64,000 nt of DNA from Furcasterigmium furcatum (lineage: Eukaryota; Ascomycota; Sordariomycetes; Glomerellales; Plectosphaerellaceae). The position numbers and the translations under genes were made by a program. Below are positions 11,955 to 23,520 of this stretch, in pieces (positions within the stretch are counted from its first letter, which is position 1; each line of letters opens with the position of its first letter). The stretch lies in the NCBI GenBank assembly GCA_001599815.1, contig BCIA01000004.1:4490082-4554081 (forward strand), given 5' to 3'. The notes under the pieces are model-generated. The model was not told the origin of the DNA. It saw only the letters and a program-made list of their open reading frames with translations, and ran no database searches.

Positions 11955-14736
11955 ATGGCCGAAAACGAGCAACAGAAGGCCCCCGTGGTCGCCGAAGCGC
12001 ACCTCGTCGATACATTCCGTAAGCCCGACAGAGACATGCCCCCTCCTCCACAACGACCCCCGGCACGTCTCTGCGCCGCAGGTGCAGGAGGGGCGACGGG
12101 GGACCCGTAAAGGATTCGCTAGCTGACATTGACTTCTGCGAGACAGATCCTCCTCAGAAAATGCTAGACAGTACGTTGAATCCTGCGCCAGGAGGATTTG
12201 TGGTGTCTTGCCAGTTGCGCCGATTTCGCAGTAGCTCTCTGGAGCTCAGGGAGCTGCCCGTGCTGGTCCCGATGCGCTCTGCTTTTGCTCGCGCGCCACG
12301 CCCGGGAAAGGGGGGAGCTTCGAATGGCGGGGCACTGTCCTTGTGGCTTCCAGATGAACTTCCCCCCAGCATCGGGATCGGGCTTCGACGCGGGGCTGCG
12401 TTTGCTGCGGCTTGTTGAATTGGACCCGAAAACGCCATCCCCCATCCGCCAATGTATTGTTCATTAATTACCAGCGTGGCTTTGCTAACATCCTCCCTCT
12501 GCAGAGCATCCCAGCAGACCCCACCTTGCCAGTAAGTTCTCCAACCAAGACGAACCCCCTCCCCGCCATTCCTCCTTTTTGAACCCCGCGGAACACCCCC
12601 TCAGACTCTCACCGAGAGCGTCCACGGGAGTCGGTGACACTGAGCTGACTGAAAACTCTCCAGACCTCGAGGAATACCAAAAGCTCTACACCGAGTCCAT
12701 TACCGACCCTCATGCCTTCTGGGGTAAGCAGGCCCGCGAGCTGCTCTCCTGGTATACCGACTTCAAGACCGTTCAGTCCGGCTCTCTTGCCGGCGGCGAT
12801 GTTGCCTGGTTCCTCGAGGGAACGCTGAACGCCTGCTACAACCTCGTCGATCGCCACTCTTTCAAGGACCCGAACCGCGTCGCTATCATCTACGAAGCCG
12901 ACGAGCCCAGCGACGGCCGCAATGTCACCTACGGCGAGCTTCTGCGCCAGGTCTCCCAGGTCGCCTGGGTCCTCAAGCAGATGGGCGTGCGCAAGGGCGA
13001 CACGGTTGCCATCTACCTCCCCATGATCCCCGAGGCCCTCGTGGCCATCCTGGCCTGTATCCGTCTCGGTGCCGTCCATTCCGTCGTCTTCGCCGGCTTC
13101 TCCGCCGACTCCCTGCGGGATCGCGTCAACGACGCCAACTGCAAGGTTGTCATCACCTCCGACGAGGGCAAGCGCGGCGGCAAGTTGATCGGCACCAAGA
13201 AGATCGTCGACGATGCTTTGAAGCAGTGCCCTGGCGTCTCTCACTGCCTCGTCTACAAGCGCACCGGCGCCGATGTCCCCTTCACCCAGGGCCGCGACTA
13301 CTGGTGGCATGAGGAGGTCGAGAAGTGGCCTACCTACTTCCCTCCCGTCCCCGTCAACTCCGAGGACCCTCTCTTCCTCCTCTACACATCTGGCTCGACC
13401 GGCAAGCCCAAGGGCGTGATGCACACTACGGGAGGCTACCTCGTTGGTGCCGCCGCTACCGGCAAGTATGTCTTTGACATCCACGAGGGAGACCGCTACT
13501 TCTGCGGTGGCGACGTTGGCTGGATCACCGGCCACTCTTATGTCGTCTACGCGCCTCTGCTGCTTGGTGTGACCACGGTCGTGTTTGAGGGCACCCCCGC
13601 CTACCCGACGTTCTCGCGGTACTGGGAGATCATCGAGAAGCACAAGATTACACAGTTCTACGTTGCCCCTACCGCTCTGCGATTGCTGAAGCGCGCCGGC
13701 GACCAGCATGTCAAGGGCGACATGAAGCATCTGAGAGTGTTGGGTTCCGTCGGTGAGCCCATCGCCGCTGAGATCTGGAAGTGGTACTTCGAGGTTGTCG
13801 GCAAGGAGGAGGCACACATCGTTGATGTGAGTATATGTGCCCAAGACTGTAAAACGACCTGAGATGCTGATTCATGCAGACGTACTGGCAAACCGAGACG
13901 GGCTCCAACGTTATCACCCCCCTCGCCGGTGTCACTCCCACCAAGCCTGGCAGTGCGTCCCTGCCCTTCTTCGGCGTCGAGCCTGCTATTGTGGACCCTG
14001 TGTCCGGTGAGGAGATCCACGGAAACGATGTCGAGGGAATCCTCTGCTTCAAGCAGCCGTGGCCCAGCATGGCCCGCACCGTATACGGTTCGCACAAGCG
14101 TTACATGGATACCTACCTCAACGTCTACAAGGGTTACTACGTGAGCTCCCCTTCCGTTTCTTTATATGTCTATGGGCTCATAGCTAACCTCCCCAGTTCA
14201 CCGGTGACGGCGCAGGCCGGGATCACGAAGGCTTCTACTGGATTCGCGGCCGAGTCGACGACGTCGTCAACGTCTCTGGCCACCGCCTGTCCACTGCCGA
14301 GATTGAGGCCGCCCTGCTCGAGCACCCCACCATCGCCGAAGCCGCTGTCGTCGGCGTCGCGGACGAGCTTACGGGCCAGTGCGTCAATGCCTTCGTCGCA
14401 CTCAAGAACGGCAACGCCGCCGACGACAACCTCCGCAAGGACTTCATTCTCCAAGTCCGCAGGAGTATCGGTCCCTTCGCGGCTCCCAAAGCCGTCTATA
14501 TCGTCCCCGACCTGCCCAAGACGCGATCTGGCAAGATCATGCGCCGCATTCTGCGGAAGATCCTGGCCGGCGAGGCGGACCAGCTGGGCGATATCACCGC
14601 GGTATGTTTCCCTCCCTGCCTCATCCAACTCTTCCCACGAACATCCGGACTGACTTATTCTTCCTTGTAGCTATCCGACCCCAGCATTGTCGAGAAGATC
14701 ATCAACATCGTGAAAGAGGAGAAGCCGAAGAAGTAG
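11955..14736 (+). CDS. facA: Acetyl-CoA synthetase
   Basis: Converts acetate, ATP and CoA to acetyl-CoA through acetyl-AMP; in ascomycetes it is required for growth on acetate (facA in Aspergillus, acu-5 in Neurospora). Exons are 11955-12018, 12147-12170, 12505-12531, 12664-13826, 13880-14140, 14197-14601 and 14671-14736, giving 669 residues, usual for the family. Exons 2 and 3 are only 24 and 27 nt, but all phases agree and restore the family N-terminus DKHPSRPHLANLEEYQKLY. Adenylation motifs include YTSGSTGKPKG (about 280-290), the GDVGWITGH block, YWQTETG across intron 4, FTGDGAGRDHEG and YWIRGRVDDV. The C-terminal RSGKIMRR carries the lysine acetylated in orthologues (about residue 625). 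There is no leader or peroxisomal tail (ends KPKK), consistent with a cytosolic/nuclear enzyme. A C/T-rich promoter lies upstream. Confidence 0.97.
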
Positions 14737-17700
14737 ACCCCCGCCGCGTCAGGGAGGTAATATGATGAGATCCGGTGCGAGGAGGGAGCGAATGGGCAGT
14801 ACGGCGGAGGGCGAAGCACGCGTACTTGATACCATGATTTAGACGACGGGGGTGTTTATGGGGCAATTACTTACTACTACGGCGCGATTTTGTGTTAAAC
14901 CTGCGTCGCCTATATATGTCAATGACATTTTCTTCGCAATTACTTTTGGATCTGGCTTTGTTCCTGCTCGGGGCTGGGTCGTTTTGTGCTCAGGCTGGGA
15001 GCATTGATCCAAAAGTAGTAGGAGGGGGGCAACGAGGTACGAAGCAGGGCGCGGAGGCTCGTGCGATACTCGCCTCACAAATATCTCGACTGGGTTCGTA
15101 GATGTCTGGTAACCGGCGAAATGCCATGCGGCCGATCTGCTACTAAGCAGTGGAGCAGCTGTAACAACGACGGACCGGCCGCACTACCTATCTAGGACAC
15201 AGTCGAGAGGCTCTGTGATCAGCAGATAGCCCAACAGAGGAAATTCGACCACAAGCCAATGGCATAAAGATCCCTGACCATCGCCGGGCTCTGGCGGCCG
15301 CGCGTCTTCGTGTAACTACGCTTGCCCGCCGGTCAAGCTCAAGACCGGTGAGGACGCTCAACAAGGGTCTCGTGAGCCAAAGTGTGGCCTACAGGGCTGC
15401 TGGCCTCAGTTCAAGGGTCGGCAGATCAGAATGAGGCGGCAGAGAAATTTTCTGGGGACGGGTCGACTGGAGACTTAGAGGCCGAGTTGAAGCCATCGTA
15501 GTGTGCTCTAATAATCCAACCCCATACCACCTCAACAACCTACAATCGTAGCTACAATATGGCCGAGCGGCCTCCTGGAGACCGTGTGGGCATCATCGAG
15601 AAGCGGTAGATATTTAGCATGAGAAAGGGGACGACTGAGTAGCACGGAGACAAGACTTGTAGAAGCACCCATCGTAGCCGTGCACAGGACGCACGCGGTC
15701 TGCCATCCAAGCCCTCCCCATCTGTTGTGAAGGAGACATCCATCTGGAAGACGGGACCGGCAGGGTTGAACAAGCGAGGAACGAGGAAGCGGCTAGTTAG
15801 TTAGGCGGGCGACCAGATGGCGGCGAAGTTGTCCATGATGAATGACAAGAGGTCCCCGGACCAGCCCATGATCGACGGGGGCTTGGCATCCCATGTCAGT
15901 GAGACTCGCCCAAGGAGCGGGGACGACTGCACGGTTGTCTCCGACGGACAGATGCGAGACCATCAGAGCGGTTCGCGTTTTGTGCTCATGTGTTGAAGCG
16001 GGAGCTGCCTGGGGGGCACGGGACGATCATGCAGCCTTCACAGAAAGACTGTCCCTCCCAGCTGCGGCTCAAGATGCACTCTGATATCGATGCTTCGCCC
16101 CTTGACCAGATCCAACGCTGAGTCAGCATCGAGGCGGACGAGTCAGGCTTGAACGATGTCGACGCCACCGAGACCAGCCATGTGTGCCGTTAACGGTCGG
16201 TTCGCACGTGTAATAGATCAGTGCAGGTTGTTGGGATGAATGGGACCAACGGTCAGCTGAACAGAACCTTCGTATCGTTGGATGGTCCATGACTCGGGCG
16301 CACTCGGCGACGAACCCTTTTCGTGGGCTGAACGAGAGCGAGGGATACGTAAGCTCGCACCCTTTCGGAATCTCAGATCCGGGTTCAGCCAACGAACGTC
16401 GATGTGTGTGCTCGACAGATCCACGGGGGAGGAGGGTCGATGAGGCTGCGGGAGGCGATATCGCCCAGAACGCATATCCAGGAGAAGCTTCGATCTCCGA
16501 ACAAGCATGCTGGATGTGAATAGTACTTCTTACCGAGAGCAGTGTGAGCTCCAAGGCGACTCGGAAAGCTGCCGAGACCTGAAACGGCAAAACGGCCAAG
16601 AGCGAGGCCGTGACTGAGAGAGGTTGCATTCTGGTCAGGGCCGGTCGCATGACTGACATTTGAGTCGGTGCGGTGCGACGTACAGGTAGGTGTCCGCGAG
16701 TTACAGGAGCCCTGCTGGCCTGGCTGGTCCGTCCTCCTTTGCCAAGGGAAGAGGGAACTGTTTTGGATATTTTCTGAACAAATCGTCCGCCGCTGCATAT
16801 GAGCAATAATCAACACGCTGGGCCCGTTCAACTCCCTGGTAAGAAGCGATACAGACCCAGGGTTCGAAAAGGCACGCGCCATCATTGTCGAGCCAAGTCC
16901 ACCGCCTGTGCTTGTAAGTAACTGGACTTCTCCATGCTTGCAATTTGATGCTTCAGCCGAGTCTCGGGTTGTTGGAGCCGCCCACGGACGCTGGGTTGTC
17001 AGTAACAGAACAAGCCTGGGGCTCGACCAGGGTGGCCCGGCCTCGGCCGTCAGTCAGCTGGGGATGCGATTTGCTCTGGAATTCCAACAGTGTGTTCCGC
17101 GTAGCAGCGAGCTGACTGCCATTGTCATCGAGGAAACTTGGGGACAAAGGGTGACAGACAAAGCCAGAGGCTTCAGAGCAGGTGGTGTGCTGGATTCGAA
17201 GGAGGCGGGCAGGTTTGCCAGAGCAGGATAACTCGCAGACGATTGCATCCCTCTCTCTGGGCCCCTTGGCACCAGCGTCGGGCTGGGGAATCACCCCGAA
17301 CGTGGAAGGGCTGGAGGTGACGACGAGGAGAAAAGGCTTGGTGTTGGGTTGCCCCGTCGGCCAGTGTCAAGCTGACGACTCGTACAGGGTGAAACGGGGC
17401 GCCTTTGCCTGGCGGCTCCGTAGAATCTTTCCACGGGTAGTGGCTGGGCCGGGCTCATATTGCCCCACCTCCCGGCCTTTGGGGTTACCTCCGCCTTGGG
17501 TGCTTGCGTGTGCACCAAAATAGTGCGGCCGGACTTGTCATTCCCCTGTAGAAATCGCTCCCACTGGACTGCGCCTCTCCCAACGCCGCGCAGTCGCTCC
17601 TTCGGCGGAGGACCCTTGTTGAACCCTGTGGCTCCGCAGCCTGTGTGAACCTGGAAAGGACCTAGTACCGAGTGTCAGTGTCTGTCGGCGTGGGTGCTTG

Positions 17701-18139
17701 CTCCGCCTCTCCCGCCTCGTCGACTCTCTCCCACCTCAATCCGGGAAGTCACTCCTTGCCTCTTTCCAACCCGTGCATCCTGAACATTCAACTCGCTTTC
17801 TCTTTTTCTCTCCCTCACCCATCAACCCCCAGGCCCACGCCCCATCACCTGGATTTCGAGTCGATAATACTCCCACCTCTCCAACGATCGCTACATCTCC
17901 TCCCTTGGACATATCACGACGGTTGCGAAACACACCCGAAAGACCCTCTCGCATTGACTTTTGGCCGGCGTTCCCGAAGTTCCGCGCGTCTCTCTCCTCA
18001 CCTCCTCGCACCACCCAGGACTCTCGAACAACCTTCTCTCGGACTGTAATCGGCAGTAATCAACACCTCGACGGATGCAATAATTCTCGTACATACCCGT
18101 CCCGCTCCTGGGACTTCGCCTCCCCTTCACTCGGCCACC
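14737..18139. other. Gene-free region between facA and the ADAM protease gene
   Basis: No gene is supported over 3.4 kb. The longest open frames (16123-16806 minus, 227 codons; 16385-16885 minus, 166 codons) overlap each other in different frames and look non-coding. From about 17640 to 18139 the plus strand is C/T-rich and probably forms the promoter and 5' leader of the downstream protease gene. Confidence 0.5.
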
Positions 18140-20712
18140 ATGGTCTCCTTCCGATCATTTGTGACGGCGGCTATCAGCCTGGCCGTTATTGTACAAGATG
18201 TCGCCGGTGCGTACCTGATGCAGAGACGAGACCTCACCCCTCCCGCAGGCCCGAGGAAAAGCGCTGACCTTCCCGTCTAACAGCACATTCAACACATCGG
18301 AACCCTCTTCAGTATGTCGCACTGGTCGAGGAACCGACGATACGAACGTCGACGAAGCGAGTCCATTACCACTCGAAATTCGACCTCACATTCGCCCTTC
18401 ATGAGCAAAAGACGGAAATCCGACTGGCGCTGGAGCCGAACGATGACATCGTCCACGAAAGCATGCACATCAACTACATATCGGCGGACGGCACCGTCAC
18501 GGAAGCGATACCGTTAAAACGGCACGAACACAAAGTCTACCGCGGACGCTCCTTTATTCGCAGAGAGGGCTCCTCAAACTGGTCCGACGCCGGTTGGGCC
18601 AGAGTAACCGTCTACCGCGATGGCAAGCATCCTATCTTCGAAGGTGCCTTCCGCATCGACGGAGACAACCACCACATCCAGACTGGACAGAACTACGACC
18701 GCCTCAGGCACAAGGAGGACCCTTTGTTGAAGATCAATCAGGACCCTGCGGAGTACATGGTTGTTTGGAGGGACTCGGACGTCGTCCAGTATTATATGGA
18801 TCCGTTGGACCTCAAGAGAGATGTTCGTGGCCACACTACTTGTGTCTCGGACGAACTCAAGTTCAACGCCGAGTACGACCCCTTCATCGCCGACGAATCT
18901 GTCCGGAGCGTCTCTTCCAGGTCCCTTTTCGGGCGACAAATCGATCCCGGCCAGACCGGGGATCTTGGTGGTGCTGGCTATAACCTGGCCAGCACCATTG
19001 GTGACCCGAGAGGCTGTCCCACGACCCGTAAGATCGCCCTGGTCGGCATCGCAACCGACTGCGGGTACACCCTCTCTTTCAACTCGACCCAAAGCGCCCG
19101 GGAGAACGTCATTCAGCAGGTCAACGCGGCGTCCGAGCGGTACGAAAGCAGCTTTAACATCTCTCTGGGCATCCAGAACCTCACCATCACCGAAGGCCCA
19201 TGCCCTTCCACCCCCAACGACGCCGCTCCCTGGAACCAGGACTGTGATACCTCCGGCGTCTCCATCAGCACTCGCCTCAACCTGTTCTCTGCTTGGAGGG
19301 GCCAGTCCGAGGACAACAACGCATTCTGGACCCTGCTCAGTACCTGCAACACCCAGTCTGCTGTCGGTCTTGCCTGGTTGGGACAGGTTTGTGTCCCTGG
19401 ATCTCAGCAGACCAGTGGTCAGGATGGTTCCTCCGAGACTGTTGCTTCTGCCAACGTGGTCGTCCGAACGAATAGCGAGTGGCAGGTGTTTGCGCACGAA
19501 GCCGGCCACACATTTGGTGCAGTACACGACTGTGACGAAACCGCCTGCAACGGTAATGCCCGTCAGATGCAGCGGTGTTGCCCTCTAAGCGCGGACTCGT
19601 GCGATGCCAGAGGGCGCTTCATCATGAACCCGTCCACCGGCACGGACATTGACAGCTTTTCCCCGTGCACCATTGGCAACATTTGCTCAGCAATTCTCCG
19701 CAACGCTGTAAGATCGGAGTGTCTGGCGAACAACCGAGACGTGACCACCATCACTAGAAGTCAGTGTGGCAACGGCATCGTTGAGTCCGGCGAGGACTGC
19801 GACTGTGGTGGGCCAGATGGCTGCGGCGACAACAGCTGTTGCGATGCCAGCACCTGCCGATTCACCGACAACTCTGTGTGCGATCCCTCGAATGAGGACT
19901 GCTGCACCGACTCTTGTCAGTTCGCTTCTTCTGGCACCGTGTGCCGTACCAGCACCGGCGAGTGCGATCCTCAGGAGACCTGCCCGGGCGACTCATCCAT
20001 TTGCCCTTCGGATAGGCACCGCGACAATGGAGCCAGCTGTGGCCCTGATGGAGACGGACTGCAATGTGCATCGGGCCAGTGCACGTCTCGAGACCAACAG
20101 TGCCAGGCCGCCGTTGGTTCGCGGGATACGAGGAACGACACGACCGCCTGCAGCGATGGCTGCATGATCAGCTGTCAGTCCCAGTCGGCGTTCCAGACTG
20201 ATCAGTGCCGCTTGATGGCGCAGAACTTCCTCGATGGCACACCGTGCCAGAACGGCGGAAAGTGCGATAATGGCGCGTGCAGGGGATCGTCATGGACAAA
20301 CATTTTCCGGGACAACATGCACATTGTCATCCCCGTCGTGTCGGTTGTTGGCGGCCTCATCGTTCTGGCTATCCTCTGGTGCTGCATTTCATCGTACTGC
20401 AAGCGCAGAAAGGCCAAGAAAGTGGCCAAGCAGGCTCCCAGCCCTCCGCCGATGCAGACCTGGAACAGCTACGGCGGTGGTCAAGGTGGCGGTGGCGGCA
20501 TCGGCGCTGTCCCTGTCCCGGCCCCTGGTGGTTGGAACAACAATCAACCATACCAACAACAGCGTAACAACTCGCAAAACTCGCACAGCCAGTCATACAA
20601 CTACTATCAGCAACAGCAGCAGGCTTACGCCTCGTATCAGCAGAACAGCCAGGGCCCGTCTTATCCGGGGCAGTGGCACCCTCAGCGATCGACGAGCATG
20701 AGATATGCATAA
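18140..20712 (+). CDS. ADAM-family zinc metalloprotease (reprolysin, disintegrin, membrane anchor)
   Basis: Probable cell-surface sheddase-like protease. Exons are 18140-18206 and 18284-20712 (831 residues); the intron has a GTGCGT donor, CTGAC branch and CAG acceptor. Residues 1-22 form a signal peptide (MVSFRSFVTAAISLAVIVQ). A propeptide follows (about 23-200), then the metalloprotease with HEAGHTFGAVHDC at about 427, a complete HExxHxxGxxHD zinc site, and a Met-turn FIMNPS. The disintegrin-like Cys-rich region starts near 517 (CGNGIVESGEDCDCGG). A single transmembrane helix lies at about 702-726, followed by a basic stop-transfer (KRRKAKK) and a cytoplasmic tail rich in Pro, Gly, Gln and Asn. 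This order matches fungal ADM-A/ADM-B proteins. All catalytic residues are present. Upstream is a C/T-rich leader; the neighbours are unrelated. Confidence 0.95.
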
Positions 20713-21483
20713 TCACGGCCATGGGAAAGATATTGCATGGAATGGAGTTTGGGCGCCTTTTTTTTGGCTTCAGGAATCATTTTGAAATTTGCTGGCCTGC
20801 CATGCGTGGCACATCGCATACATGATATTGGGCTGGTCTCTCAGCTGAGGGACACAAGATACGACATCACTTCGTACGGATAGCGCACTGGACTCGCTGG
20901 TCTCCTGCTTTGAGACTCTTACTGGGATATATAACATCTCACCAGTTAAATGTGTAGAGCACAGATGCCGGCAGAGGGCACGGCGGCACGAGGAGGTGGT
21001 TGGATGTAGAGACAGGTTCAGCTGGCTGGTCTGCTGCGGTGGACTGCTGGCAGGAAAATATGACTGATGCTCCCAATGGCGCCATTACTTTTTATTATCA
21101 GTGATGTGACTTGACTTGATATATTCTGTCAGGGGTTGACTGGTGCTACTTCAGATGCTCCCAAGATATCTACTTAGAGGATCACGGGTTACTATGAGCC
21201 CAGCAGAGACTGCATACGTTTGTATCGCCTGGATGCTGATAGAGAGATTCCCCAAATTACCTGAGACGCAAAATGATGTCGTTTCGACGTGGGAGGGCGG
21301 TGCGCTTTGACCACAGGGTAGAAGAAGCTCTTTAGTTTGTTCACCAACATCGACAGAGATTTCCACGCATACTTGACCAAGTGAATAACCGAGGCTTCCT
21401 AATCAGAAACAGCTGTTGCTCGCATAACCCGCCAGACTCCGTTGCCAATAATCTCTTCCATCCCTCCTGTACATGCAGGCTTC
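20713..21483. other. Intergenic region between convergent genes
   Basis: No gene seen. It holds the 3' flanks of the ADAM gene (plus) and the acidic protein gene (minus). A short T-run follows the ADAM stop at about 20757-20765. The short open frames here are not supported. Confidence 0.5.
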
Positions 21484-22295
21484 TCAGCGGTGAGGTCCAG
21501 CGCCGCCACTCTTCCTGGATGTCCTTGCCTTCGAAGCCGGCGGTGCCTCGTCCTCTTCATACCCGCAGAGGATACGGGTGAAGTGCAACCTCGTACCAGG
21601 GATGCTCTGCAAGTTTCATTAGCAGCACGTCAGGCAAGTAGCCTCAGGGGGGTAGAAGGACTCACATCATCCCGGCTGGCGGCGTACCACATCAGCAGCT
21701 CCGGCCGCTCGAGCACGTCCCGAGCGTGTTCTCGCTTGCGCCAGCTCTCGAAGGTCTCGCCCCTCTGCCGGCCCGAACCCGTGGCGGGGTGGAGGTGGCC
21801 GCGCATGGGGGCGCCGTAGCGGGAGGAGATGCCGCCGACAAAGTCGTCTCCGCGGGGATCGTAGTCGTCGAAGTCCGGCTCGGACGAGTCGGAACCGTCA
21901 TGGTGCCGGCGGGGAGGGACGGTTGTGCGGTGGGATCCTGCGGCCGGGGGGAAGAGCCTGGTGCCGCTGCCGGAGGAGACGTTACGACGTGCGCCAGGAA
22001 GTGCACTGAAGTCATCGAGATCCATGTCATCGTCGTCGTAGTCGTCTGAGTGGGAGCCGGGGCGGTTGTATGGATCTTTACCGCGGGCTTGACGGTCGCG
22101 CTGGGCCGAGGTGAATGCCGGCGTGGAGGAGACGGAGGACCGGCCTGCATTTCGGAGGTTGCTTGTTGGGACTGGTTGGGCGGGAGAGCGAGTGGCTGGT
22201 GTTGAGGAGGAGGACTGGCCGTGTGCAAAGGGGAATGGGCGTGGCGGGCCTGAAGGGGTGTTGTTGCCCGAGGGCGAGTTGTAGTAGCCAGACAT
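21484..22295 (-). CDS. Conserved-looking acidic, disordered protein of unknown function
   Basis: Exons are 21666-22295 and 21484-21606 (250 residues); the intron 21607-21665 has a GTGAGT donor, a CTGAC-type branch and a CAG acceptor, in phase 0. The N-terminal 150 residues are disordered: Gly/Ser/Pro/Asn-rich, then Asp clusters (DDYDDDDMDLDD near 86-97, and EPDFDDYDPRGDD). Near the C-terminus comes a compact helical segment, SWRKREHARDVLERPELLMWYA, followed across the splice site by SIPGTRLHFTRILCGYEE and a basic tail. The splice joins the two halves of what looks like one short domain, supporting the model. It resembles unnamed small proteins common in Pezizomycotina, but I cannot name a function. 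The acidic tract suggests a nuclear or chromatin/RNA-associated role only weakly. Confidence 0.8.
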
Positions 22296-23520
22296 GGTTT
22301 GTGACGGGAGCAGTGAGAGGTGTGCGATGAGGTGTATCTAGAACTTGAAGATGGATGGAGAAGGAACGGTCCTGGGAGCCTGCCGGGTGCCTGATGACGG
22401 AGGGTCCTTCCTTTATGGCTGCTAGTCGGTGAAAGGCCACCGGAGACTGCTACAAGTACTGTCTATGTCGGTTAGCCCTAGAACCAATGCACTCTCCAAT
22501 GAGCATCACGTACTAAGACAGCCTGGAGGCCGAGTTTGTTGTATTCTGACGCAGTGTACTGCACGCACGCCCACGTTGCACAAGATAGATGGGACTGACC
22601 GCCCAAGGCCAACCCCGGGTACCGGCGTTGTCGGTGAGGCTGACACAACGAAGCTCTTTGACGAGGGTATTGATGCGCACGCGTTGCTGAACAATCGGGG
22701 ATGCGAGCTCAAAGACAGAAATGAGATATGACTCCGTCACAACGGGTTTCTTCATTCGAGTCCGTGGTTGTCGAGGACAAAGACGTTGTCCGGACGGACA
22801 CAATTGACTCGGCCGGCACTCACGTATGAGAATTGCGGGGTTGTACACGGGCTTTGTGATACGTCAGATACCCACGCCCGCCATCTATTCGGTGCCAACA
22901 CTTCGGACCTCGCTTCATCTCTGACCGCCCCCATAACCCCCCTTTCACCGAAAGGACGAAGCAGGTTTCAATGCTCATTGATAGATAGATAGTGTACAGT
23001 CCATTCGGCCGGCATCCCGTGTTTCGGCACGCGGTCGACAATGCCACGTACCGGGCGGCCCATCAACTCAGATCCCCCTATATGTACAAACAAACGCCTG
23101 TAGGATTGTGCCACCCAACAGTCAACCCTCCGCCATCGCAAAGACGGGGAAAACAAGAAAATCAAAAGACAAGCAATTCTATGCCGCAAGACCTATCGCC
23201 CGCCCGTGCCTCTGTCCTGGCTACATAATTTCCAACCCCGAGCAGAAGACAGCATCCGTCCACGTTCAGCAACACAGGTGTCGGCGTGTTGCGAAGGTCC
23301 GGGAATGCCATGACTCCTGGCTACAAAAGAAAGCTTGCTTGGTCGCTCGGTCGCCTCCAGGGCCAACTTTTGTCCCCAGACACCTGAATACACTCGACGG
23401 AGATGATGCGCCGGGCTCCGGAATCCCTTCGTTACCGCCATGCGCCATTCAAGAAAATCGATGCTCTCCGTGAGTGCGGTAAGCAGACAAACTAGTGAAT
23501 CCACTGGGTTGCTGCTGCGG
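22296..23520. other. Intergenic region with no gene seen
   Basis: Holds the promoter of the 250-residue acidic protein (minus) and the 3' flank of the TBL1-like gene. Several open frames of 60-120 codons overlap on both strands without splice or protein support. A short GATA repeat occurs at about 22979-22991. Confidence 0.5.

Noticed and set aside
12609..13844. 411-codon minus-strand open frame antisense to facA
   Set aside because: Shadow of the large facA exon produced by codon bias; low-complexity Val/Gly/Asp sequence.
16123..16885. Two overlapping minus-strand frames (227 and 166 codons)
   Set aside because: They occupy the same bases in different frames with no domain, splice or codon-bias support.
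17185..17205. tRNA B-box-like sequence on the minus strand
   Set aside because: CTTCGAATCC is close to the T-loop consensus, but the flanks cannot form a T-stem or acceptor stem.
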